Source of the DNA: Bacteroidota bacterium
GTDB taxonomy: Bacteria > Bacteroidota > Bacteroidia > Bacteroidales > UBA10428
NCBI GenBank assembly: GCA_017860375.1
Contig: JAGDMB010000098.1
Location: 1 to 8,288 of the forward strand
Length of the DNA: 8,288 nt
Direction: 5' to 3'
Part shown: in pieces, positions 1 to 6,268 of the stretch
How positions within the stretch are numbered: position 1 is the stretch's first letter
How the letters are laid out: each line of letters starts with the position of its first letter
Translations under genes and position numbers: made by a program
The notes under the pieces: model-generated
The model's input: only the letters and a program-made list of their open reading frames with translations
Database searches by the model: none
What the model was told of the DNA's origin: nothing

Positions 1-1
1 A

Positions 2-2749
2 CCCGACCATATCCGGGCATTTGCTGCACTCGCAGAAAACTATCCCCCGCGCCGGCTTCCCGAAATACCGGTCACCACCCGCCTGAGCGGACTGGAACCC
101 TTGGCCATTAGCCGCGAAAGCAACTTCGTCAACATCGGTGAACGGACCAACGTGGCCGGTTCCGCCAAATTTGCCGGTTTAATCCGCGAAGGAAAATACG
201 AAGAAGCCCTGTCGGTTGCCCGTGAACAGGTGGAAGGAGGAGCCCAGATACTGGATATCTGCATGGACGACGCCATGCTCGACGCGGAAAAATGCATGGT
301 CCGGTTTCTGCACCTGATTGCTTCCGAACCTGACATAGCTAAAATTCCCGTGATGATCGATTCGTCCAAATGGTCGGTGATCGAGGCGGGACTTAAATGC
401 GTACAGGGAAAACCGGTCGTAAATTCAATTAGCCTGAAAGAAGGGGAGGAATCCTTTCTCGAACAAGCCCGGAAAATTAAACAATACGGCGCTGCCATGG
501 TAGTGATGGCATTCGACGAAAAGGGGCAGGCCGACACATTCGAACGGAGAAAAGCGATCTGTCAGCGCGCATACTCGCTGCTTACGGAGAAAGTGAAGGT
601 AAAACCCGAAGACATAATTTTCGATCCCAACGTACTTGCCATTGGCACAGGGATTGAAGAACACAATAACTATGCGGTTGACTACATCAATACCGTAGCC
701 TGGATCAAGGCATCCCTGCCCCACGCGAAAGTTAGCGGAGGAATCAGCAACCTTTCCTTTTCCTTTCGCGGAAACAACAAGATCAGGGAATCCATCCATT
801 CGGTTTTCCTGTACCATGCCATCGGCAAAGGGCTTGACATGGGCATCGTAAATCCTTCCATGCTGGAGGTATACGATGAGATCCCGCCCGACCTGCTGGA
901 AAAGGTAGAGGACCTGGTACTGAACCGCCGTCCCGATGCCACCGAGCGTCTGATCACTGTGGCTGAAACCATTAAGCAATCTGGCAAGAAAGAAGAAAAG
1001 ACCGATGAATGGAGAAATGCCTCCGTGGAGGAACGGCTGAAACATGCGTTGGTCAAAGGTATTGTTGATTATATAAGCGATGATGTATTAGAGGCCCGTC
1101 AGCACTATCCCAGGGCACTGAATGTGATTGAAGGCCCCCTTATGGATGGTATGTCGGTTGTCGGCGATCTTTTCGGCGCCGGTAAAATGTTCCTGCCTCA
1201 GGTGGTGAAAAGCGCACGGGTGATGAAAAAAGCCGTTGCCACTCTCCTTCCCTTTGTTGAAGAAGAGAAAACTGCGGGTGAGCAAGGCGGCTCAGGATCG
1301 TCGGGAAAAATCCTGCTGGCTACCGTGAAAGGCGATGTGCACGACATCGGTAAAAACATTGTCAGCGTGGTACTGGCCTGCAACAACTATGAAGTAATTG
1401 ACCTGGGCGTGATGGTGCCAACGGAAAAGATCCTGCAGTCCGCCCGGGAACTCAATGCCGACATCATCGGATTAAGCGGATTGATCACGCCTTCCCTTGA
1501 GATCATGGCAGATGTGGCCCGTCAGATGCAGAAAAGCGGGTTCACCGTCCCCCTGCTCATCGGAGGCGCCACCACCTCCAAAGTGCATACGGCAGTAAAA
1601 ATTGAACCCCATTACCATGCACCGGTCATCCACGTGAAAGATGCATCAAAAAGCGTAGGAGTTGTCAGCAGTCTGCTTTCCCGGGAACAGCAAAAGGACT
1701 TCATCCTGAAAACAAAAAAGGAATACGAAGCGTTGCGCACTTCTTACTCGGGAGTAAAATCGCAAACCCCGTATGTTTCCCTCCAAGAGGCCCGCAATAA
1801 CCGGCTGAAAATTGACTGGCAGAAGGCCGCCATTCAAAAGCCCCACTTCACGGGAATCAGGGTTTTTGATGATTTCCCCCTGGCGGAAATAAAGGAATAC
1901 ATAAGCTGGGTCTTTTTCTTTATCGTCTGGCAGCTTCGCGGAAAATTCCCTGAACTGCTCGATGATCCGATAATCGGTAAAGAAGCCCGGAAGCTGTTTG
2001 ATGATGCCAGACGCCTGCTTGATCGGATCATCAGCGAAAAACTGCTGACCGCCCGGGGTGTGGTGGGCATTTTTCCGGCCAATTCAACGGAAGATGATAT
2101 TGAACTCTACGCCGATGAAACACGGAAAGAGGTAATTGCCAGGTTTGTTAACCTCCGGAACCAGGAGAAAAAGACTGATGGTTCACCCAACCTTTGCCTG
2201 GCTGATTTTATCGCTCCGCGTTCCAGCGGCATCCCTGACTACCTGGGAGCATTCGCCGTAACAGCAGGACTGGGAATTGAAAAGTTGCTTGCAGAATTCG
2301 AGAAGAATCTGGACGATTACCAGGGAATTATGACAAAAGCTCTGGCCGACAGGCTTGCAGAAGCCTTTACCGAGCTGCTTCATGAAAAAGTCCGGAAGGA
2401 GATTTGGGGTTATGCACCCGGCGAATCGCTTTCCCTTGATGAAATGCTGCTCGAGCATTACCAGGGAATACGTCCGGCATTCGGATACCCGGCCTGTCCC
2501 GATCATTCGGAAAAAGAAACCCTTTTCCGCCTGCTGGATGCAGAAAAAAATACCGGTATTTCGCTTACCGAAAGCTTCTCTATGTATCCTGCCGCTTCGG
2601 TCAGCGGAATACTATTTGCCCATCCGCAATCAAGGTATTTCTTTGTGGGCAATGTCTCGAGAGACCAGGTGGAAGAGTATGCCCTGCGCAAAAAAGTCAG
2701 TCCGGAAACGATTGAATCCTGGCTGCCGGTGAATTTGAATTATAAATAG
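2..2749 (+). CDS. metH: Cobalamin-dependent methionine synthase, 5'-truncated by window edge
   Basis: Transfers the methyl group of 5-methyl-tetrahydrofolate through cob(I)alamin to homocysteine, giving methionine, in the cytoplasm. The reading frame is open to the left edge; 915 codons are visible, while full-length MetH has about 1,230. The N-terminal zinc/homocysteine domain therefore lies outside the window. Visible domains in order: end of the Hcy domain and linker (residues 1-41, with RLSGLEPL); methyltetrahydrofolate domain (about 42-325, FVNIGERTNV and VVMAFDEKGQADT); helical cobalamin cap (about 342-423, FGAGKMFLPQVVKSARVMK); Gly/Ser-rich linker; B12 domain (about 435-560, DVHDIG with cobalt-ligating His447, then GLSGLITPS and LIGGATTS); AdoMet reactivation domain (about 600-915, RPAFGYPACPDH from Arg824 and LTESFSMYPAASVSG). 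The TTG at 101 lies inside conserved sequence and is not the start. Oddity: Ser635 occupies the position of E. coli Asp946, an AdoMet ligand. metF follows on the same strand. Confidence 0.97.
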   Translation, partial: PDHIRAFAALAENYPPRRLPEIPVTTRLSGLEPLAISRESNFVNIGERTNVAGSAKFAGLIREGKYEEALSVAREQVEGGAQILDICMDDAMLDAEKCMVRFLHLIASEPDIAKIPVMIDSSKWSVIEAGLKCVQGKPVVNSISLKEGEESFLEQARKIKQYGAAMVVMAFDEKGQADTFERRKAICQRAYSLLTEKVKVKPEDIIFDPNVLAIGTGIEEHNNYAVDYINTVAWIKASLPHAKVSGGISNLSFSFRGNNKIRESIHSVFLYHAIGKGLDMGIVNPSMLEVYDEIPPDLLEKVEDLVLNRRPDATERLITVAETIKQSGKKEEKTDEWRNASVEERLKHALVKGIVDYISDDVLEARQHYPRALNVIEGPLMDGMSVVGDLFGAGKMFLPQVVKSARVMKKAVATLLPFVEEEKTAGEQGGSGSSGKILLATVKGDVHDIGKNIVSVVLACNNYEVIDLGVMVPTEKILQSARELNADIIGLSGLITPSLEIMADVARQMQKSGFTVPLLIGGATTSKVHTAVKIEPHYHAPVIHVKDASKSVGVVSSLLSREQQKDFILKTKKEYEALRTSYSGVKSQTPYVSLQEARNNRLKIDWQKAAIQKPHFTGIRVFDDFPLAEIKEYISWVFFFIVWQLRGKFPELLDDPIIGKEARKLFDDARRLLDRIISEKLLTARGVVGIFPANSTEDDIELYADETRKEVIARFVNLRNQEKKTDGSPNLCLADFIAPRSSGIPDYLGAFAVTAGLGIEKLLAEFEKNLDDYQGIMTKALADRLAEAFTELLHEKVRKEIWGYAPGESLSLDEMLLEHYQGIRPAFGYPACPDHSEKETLFRLLDAEKNTGISLTESFSMYPAASVSGILFAHPQSRYFFVGNVSRDQVEEYALRKKVSPETIESWLPVNLNYK

Positions 2750-2753
2750 AAAA

Positions 2754-2937
2754 GTTTGAAGATTTGAGAGTTTGAAAATTTGAGAGTTTGAAGATTTAGA
2801 AGTTCTCCTGTTTGCAATTTAAGAAGTTTACAGATTGACAGGTTTACAGATTAACAGATTTACAGGTTTGCAGATTTACAGATTGACAAGTTTACAGAGT
2901 TACAGGTTTATAGATTGACCGATTAAAACGTTTGCAT
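2754..2937 (+). repeat. Degenerate 8-bp tandem repeat array, 23 units in phase
   Basis: Starting 4 bp after the metH stop, the sequence can be cut into 23 consecutive 8-mers without changing register. Typical units are GTTTGAAG, ATTTGAGA, GTTTACAG, ATTGACAG and ATTTACAG; an approximate consensus is RTTTRMAG. The first six units form a 16-bp higher-order period (2754, 2770, 2786: GTTTGAAG/A followed by an ATTTGAGA-like unit). From 2826 the ACAG-ending form dominates. Units 2802-2825 are the most diverged. There are no unique spacers, so it is not a CRISPR array. It fills most of the gap between metH and metF and encodes nothing I can recognise. A shorter inverted array of the same family lies after metF. 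Confidence 0.85.
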
Positions 2938-2959
2938 AATTCATTGTTATTGTACTTTG
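2931..2959 (+). promoter_or_regulatory. Weak candidate Bacteroidota promoter for metF
   Basis: TTTG at 2931-2934 and TACTTTG at 2953-2959 resemble the Bacteroidota sigma-ABfr boxes (-33 TTTG, -7 TAnnTTTG), with 18 bp between them. The -7 box is one base short of consensus, so this is tentative. The -33 box would come from the last unit of the repeat array. A start a few bases after 2959 would leave a leader of about 20-25 nt before the metF ATG at 2988. metF may instead be read through from metH. Confidence 0.25.
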
Positions 2960-2987
2960 TCCTGATTGTATTTTTTTTGATATTGAA

Positions 2988-3863
2988 ATGAAGATCACTG
3001 AATTTTTTGACCGGAATGAAAAAACTTTTTCCTTTGAGTTTTTTCCTCCCAAAGATGAAATTTCTGCGGTTGATTTCGGCATCAATGTAGGGCAACTGCT
3101 GAAACTCGATCCTTCTTTTGTTTCTGTGACATACGGAGCCGGGGGATCGACGCAGGAAAGGACTTTTGCACTGGTGGACTACCTGCAGAACAAGATCGGA
3201 CTGACTACCATGGCACATTATACCTGTGTCAATGCCACGCACGATAAAGTCATTTCGGATATTGGTCACCTGAAAACCATCGGTATAGAAAACCTTATGT
3301 TACTGCGGGGTGATCCGCCAAAAGGCAAAGCTGATTCCTTTAATAAAGACTCTTCTTTTCAGCATGCCAGTGATCTCATACCCCTTGCCCGCTCGCTGCA
3401 CCCCTTCAGCATTGGCGCTGCCGCTTACCCCGAAAAACATCCGGAAGCCCAAACATTGAAAGAAGACCTTGAGCACCTCCTACTAAAATATGAAGCCGGT
3501 GCTGATTTCCTGCTCACACAGTTGTTCTTCGACAATGAAGCCTATTACAAATACGTTACACTGGCCCGCAATAAGGGGATTAACTGCAGGATCATTCCGG
3601 GCATCATTCCCATCACGAGTTACAAACAGATACAAAAGTTTACTGCCATGACCGGGGCTTATGTCCCGACGGCCCTGGCCGATAAGATCAAAACCTACGC
3701 TGATAATCCAGAGAAAATATACCAGACCGGACTTGATTTTGCCATTAAACAGTGCATCGAATTGCTGGAATGGGGAGCTCCCGGCATTCATTTTTATACG
3801 CTCAATAAATCAAGGGCGACCATTGAAATTTACGAAACGCTTCCAAAGAGTCTGAAGAGTTAA
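2988..3863 (+). CDS. metF: Methylenetetrahydrofolate reductase
   Basis: FAD enzyme of the cytoplasm that reduces 5,10-methylene-tetrahydrofolate to 5-methyl-tetrahydrofolate, the methyl donor used by MetH just upstream. At 291 residues it is a normal bacterial single-domain TIM-barrel MetF (E. coli about 296). Visible landmarks: FSFEFFPPK with Glu17 at the position of E. coli catalytic Glu28; SVTYGAGGST at 46-55; MAHYTC near 75-80; LMLLRGDPPKG with Asp109 matching E. coli Asp120 near the flavin; LLTQLFFD with Gln178 for folate binding; PGIIPITSYKQ; and the C-terminal HFYTLNKS signature. ATG 2988 puts the conserved start of the fold at the usual distance, and no SD-like sequence is obvious. 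It lies 238 bp after metH on the same strand, separated by the repeat array, so it is either cotranscribed or has its own weak promoter. No truncation is seen. Confidence 0.97.
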   Translation: MKITEFFDRNEKTFSFEFFPPKDEISAVDFGINVGQLLKLDPSFVSVTYGAGGSTQERTFALVDYLQNKIGLTTMAHYTCVNATHDKVISDIGHLKTIGIENLMLLRGDPPKGKADSFNKDSSFQHASDLIPLARSLHPFSIGAAAYPEKHPEAQTLKEDLEHLLLKYEAGADFLLTQLFFDNEAYYKYVTLARNKGINCRIIPGIIPITSYKQIQKFTAMTGAYVPTALADKIKTYADNPEKIYQTGLDFAIKQCIELLEWGAPGIHFYTLNKSRATIEIYETLPKSLKS

Positions 3864-3867
3864 ATTA

Positions 3868-3926
3868 GTTCACAGTTCACAGATCACAGACAATCTGTAA
3901 ACCTGTCAACTTGTCCATCTGTCAAC
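3868..3926 (-). repeat. Second 8-bp repeat array, inverted relative to the one before metF
   Basis: On the minus strand, 3926 to 3887 reads as in-phase 8-mers: GTTGACAG, ATGGACAA, GTTGACAG, GTTTACAG, ATTGTCTG. These are the same family as the array before metF. The 16 bases 3892-3907 are the exact reverse complement of 2837-2852. The adjacent stretch 3868-3890 carries plus-strand CACAG-type units (GTTCACAG, ATCACAGA). A small inverted pair, ACAGA-CAA-TCTGT, sits at the point where the orientation flips (3886-3898). It occupies the convergent gap between metF and pepD. The remaining gap sequence, 3927-3986, is pyrimidine-rich with no clear stem. Confidence 0.7.
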
Positions 3927-3986
3927 TGTATTGCCTTGTTCTTTTTTCTTTATTCTATACTCCTGTCTTTCGACTCCTGGTTCTTT

Positions 3987-5438
3987 TCAGGGTACATTTT
4001 TAAGCGTTTCCACCAGATAATCCCAGAATTTCTGAACACTTGCAATATGCACTTTTTCATCCGGTGAATGCGGATGCCGTATGGTAGGTCCAAAGGAGAT
4101 CATATCCAGCCCCGGATACACACCGCCAATGAGGCCACATTCCAGGCCCGCGTGAATCGCTTTCACCTCAGGTGTGACACCGTATTTTTTTTCATAAACC
4201 TTCTTCATCACTTTCAGGATGGACGATTCCATATTGGGTTTCCAGCCCGGGTACGAACCGGTAAATTCCGCTTTGGCGCCTGCCATTTCAAACAATGCAC
4301 GTATCCGGTCGGCCAGTGCCAGTTTCGAAGAATCAACCGAACTGCGCAGGAGGCAGTGAACCCTGACTTTTTTGTCCTCTGTCTTAATGATCGCAAGGTT
4401 GGTGGAGGTTTCAACCAATCCGGGCACATCATCACTCATCCGGATCATGCCGTTTGGACAAGCATATACGGCACCAATAAGTCGTTTCTGAAGGGATTTC
4501 TTCATCATTCTCTTTGCCGGTGTCGTCTTCATGATCTCAATCTTCAGATCAGGTTCGCGTTTCTGCATTTCGGTTTTGATAATCTTTGCTGTCTTTTCCA
4601 GGTTCTTCATCAGTTCGGATTCCTGCTTCCTGGGTACAACAACTATGGCAAAAGCCTCACGGGGAATGGCATTCCGCATGTTCCCGCCTTCAATCTCTGC
4701 AATCCGCATATCCGTGCTGCGGGATCCCGCATACAAAAGCCGGAAAAGAATAAAATTCGAGTTTCCCCGGCCCAGGTTAATGTCAAGTCCCGAATGACCG
4801 CCTCTCAAGCCGCTGATCTGAATCTTACAGGCCTGGTAGTCTTTGGTCACGGATTCCGATGTGTAACCGAAGGTCAGGTTCCCGTCAATGCCTCCGGCAC
4901 ACCCCACGTATAATTCTCCTTCGTCTTCCGAATCAAGGTTCAGCAGGATATTTCCTTTCAGCATCCCCGGTTTAAGTGCAAAAGCACCTGTCATTCCGGT
5001 TTCTTCATCCACCGTGAATAATGCTTCCACTGGACCGTGAACGATGGACTTCGATTCCAGCACTGCCAGCATACTGGCTACGCCAATGCCATTATCGGCT
5101 CCCAGGGTTGTGCCGTTTGCCTTTACCCATTCGCCGTCGATCAGGGTTTCGATGGCATCCTTCTCAAAGTCATGTTTTTTATCGCTGTTTTTTTGCGGTA
5201 CCATGTCAAGATGGGCCTGCAAAATAATACCCTTTCGTTTTTCCATGCCTGAGGTCCCGGGCTTGCGGATAATTACATTCCCGACAACATCCACACGGGT
5301 TTCCAGCCCAGCTTTCCGGCCGAAGTCTTTAATGAATTCCACCACCCTGGCTTCCTTTTTTGAAGGTCTGGGTATCTGTGTGAGGGCATCAAAATGCTTC
5401 CATACCTCAGCAGGCTGTAATGAAGTTATTTTTTTCAT
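3987..5438 (-). CDS. pepD: Aminoacyl-histidine / cytosol non-specific dipeptidase (M20C)
   Basis: Di-zinc metallopeptidase of the M20 family that hydrolyses a broad set of dipeptides, including Xaa-His, for amino-acid recycling in the cytoplasm; no signal peptide is present. Its 483 residues match E. coli PepD (485). Zinc and catalytic motifs are all present: QAHLDMVPQ with His76 and Asp78; LGADNGIG with bridging Asp115; DEETGMTGA with Glu145/Glu146; NLDSED with Asp169; and IRHPHSPDEKV with His457. GLRGGHSGLDI (about 209-219) marks the lid/dimerisation region. ATG 5438 gives the usual MKKIT-SLQPAEVWKHF N-terminus. It converges on metF and diverges from the thioredoxin gene. A TATCTTTA sequence (minus strand, 5467-5460) lies 21 bp before the ATG but lacks the final G of the -7 consensus. 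The gene appears intact. Confidence 0.96.
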   Translation of the reverse strand: MKKITSLQPAEVWKHFDALTQIPRPSKKEARVVEFIKDFGRKAGLETRVDVVGNVIIRKPGTSGMEKRKGIILQAHLDMVPQKNSDKKHDFEKDAIETLIDGEWVKANGTTLGADNGIGVASMLAVLESKSIVHGPVEALFTVDEETGMTGAFALKPGMLKGNILLNLDSEDEGELYVGCAGGIDGNLTFGYTSESVTKDYQACKIQISGLRGGHSGLDINLGRGNSNFILFRLLYAGSRSTDMRIAEIEGGNMRNAIPREAFAIVVVPRKQESELMKNLEKTAKIIKTEMQKREPDLKIEIMKTTPAKRMMKKSLQKRLIGAVYACPNGMIRMSDDVPGLVETSTNLAIIKTEDKKVRVHCLLRSSVDSSKLALADRIRALFEMAGAKAEFTGSYPGWKPNMESSILKVMKKVYEKKYGVTPEVKAIHAGLECGLIGGVYPGLDMISFGPTIRHPHSPDEKVHIASVQKFWDYLVETLKNVP

Positions 5439-5510
5439 ATGGGTTAAAATTGTATTTTTTAAAGATACTCCATTTTCATTTCTCCATGGTACGATATTTG
5501 TCAGGTTTTT

Positions 5511-5647
5511 TAGTGAGACTCAGTTTTCAAGAGCCTTAGGCGAATTGAAAACTGCAAGTCGAACTAATCCCGATAGCGAAGCGTATCGGGATAATGTGAC
5601 TCCGTTATCATGAGTCATAAAACATTCAGGGCAGAATTATGTTTTAT
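5511..5647. repeat. Four-hairpin palindromic intergenic element
   Basis: Four perfect stems follow one another in the divergent gap. H1 is CAGTTTTCAA 5521-5530 with 5545-5554, a 10-bp stem whose 14-nt loop contains GCC-TTA-GGC. H2 is ATCCCGATA 5567-5575 with 5584-5592, a 9-bp stem with loop GCGAAGCG. H3 is TGACTC 5597-5602 with 5612-5617, a 6-bp stem with a 9-nt loop. H4 is ATAAAACAT 5617-5625 with 5639-5647, a 9-bp stem with a 13-nt loop. An alternative long-range pairing, GACTCA 5517-5522 with TGAGTC 5611-5616, would enclose H1 and H2 as a three-way junction. It lies between two gene starts, so it is not a terminator of either. It resembles REP-like dispersed palindromes; copy number cannot be judged from one window. 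No credible coding sequence is present. Confidence 0.7.
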
Positions 5648-5678
5648 TATGAAGGAATCAAAAACCCGAATAAAAAAC

Positions 5679-5686
5679 TACTTTTG
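5679..5686 (+). promoter_or_regulatory. Bacteroidota -7 box (TACTTTTG) for the thioredoxin-like gene
   Basis: TACTTTTG followed by C fits the Bacteroidota -7 consensus TAnnTTTG exactly. It sits 32 bp before the ATG at 5719, predicting a leader of roughly 25 nt. No matching TTTG -33 box is visible about 19 bp upstream, which lowers confidence. The hairpin element ends 31 bp upstream of the box. Confidence 0.45.
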
Positions 5687-5718
5687 CATAAAAGAAACCA
5701 AAAAGACAATAGCATCTC

Positions 5719-6240
5719 ATGAAAAAGATCTTTTCTCTTCTGATCCTCGCCTCTGTTTCCCTGTTTTCCTTTGGTCAGCCGGTGAAGTGGTACACCATTG
5801 AAGAAGCCATGGCCATGACAAAGAAAGAGCCGCGCAAAATCGTAATCGATGTATATACGACCTGGTGCAAATGGTGTAAGGTTATGGATACCGCTACTTT
5901 CCAGAATCCGGTTGTTGCCGGTTATCTGAATAAAAAATTCTATCCGGTCAAATTCAATGCGGAACAACATGAGGATGTGGTCTTTGAAGGTAAAACGTAT
6001 AAGTTTGTGGCGGGCGGTGGCAGAGGGTATCATGAACTGGCAGCAGCCCTTTTAAATGGCAATATGGGATATCCCTCCATTGTATTCCTTGACGAAAAGG
6101 GACAAATGATCCAGCCTATGCAAGGCTATATTAAAGCCAAACAATTCGATCAGATCATCAAATATGTGGGTGAGGATTTGTTTAAAACCCAGAAATGGGA
6201 GGATTTTCTTGCCACCTATGTTTCACCGGTAAAGGAATAA
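5719..6240 (+). CDS. Secreted thioredoxin-fold protein (DUF255/Thioredoxin_7-like)
   Basis: 173 residues. The N-terminus is a signal peptide (Lys-rich start, hydrophobic 4-18, then SFGQ), likely cut before Gln20 by signal peptidase I; there is no Cys for lipidation, so the mature protein should be periplasmic. The thioredoxin fold follows: a hydrophobic strand IVIDVY (41-46), the redox motif WCKWC with Cys50 and Cys53, and the cis-proline loop GYPS with Pro119 just before the strand IVFLDEKG. The Cys-Lys-Trp-Cys dipeptide and the YHELAAALLNGNMGYPS segment fit the Bacteroidota thioredoxin group related to DUF255 and DsbD-gamma domains. It probably reduces or exchanges disulfides outside the cytoplasm; its partner cannot be told from the sequence. 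It appears monocistronic: pepD diverges upstream and the DUF4831 gene converges 28 bp downstream. That 28-bp gap shows no hairpin terminator. Confidence 0.9.
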   Translation: MKKIFSLLILASVSLFSFGQPVKWYTIEEAMAMTKKEPRKIVIDVYTTWCKWCKVMDTATFQNPVVAGYLNKKFYPVKFNAEQHEDVVFEGKTYKFVAGGGRGYHELAAALLNGNMGYPSIVFLDEKGQMIQPMQGYIKAKQFDQIIKYVGEDLFKTQKWEDFLATYVSPVKE

Positions 6241-6268
6241 CAAAAGCTTATCATTGTCTTATCTGTAA

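Noticed and set aside
101..103. TTG at 101 as the start codon of a short MetH
   Set aside because: Codons 2-100 in the same frame match the conserved MetH linker (RLSGLEPL) with no stop, so the gene continues off the left edge.
2754..2937. CRISPR array between metH and metF
   Set aside because: Units are 8 bp, contiguous and diverged, without unique spacers, and no cas gene is present.
2938..2987. Riboswitch or SAM-responsive leader before metF
   Set aside because: Only about 50 bp of AT-rich sequence with no stem-loop or conserved riboswitch core.
3927..3986. Intrinsic terminator in the convergent metF/pepD gap
   Set aside because: The stretch is pyrimidine-rich with T-runs, but no GC-rich stem precedes them on either strand.
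4068..4913. 281-codon open frame antisense to pepD
   Set aside because: It lies wholly within pepD, which has all M20 metal-binding motifs. The antisense product has no recognisable domain or signal and is His/Phe/Arg-rich as expected for a shadow frame.
5460..5467. Minus-strand TATCTTTA as a pepD -7 promoter box
   Set aside because: It lacks the final G of TAnnTTTG and has no -33 partner. Position is plausible but too weak to list as a feature.
5610..5801. Small 63-residue plus-strand gene overlapping the thioredoxin start
   Set aside because: It runs out of frame through the thioredoxin signal-peptide codons and across hairpins H3 and H4, with no conserved or compositional sign of coding.
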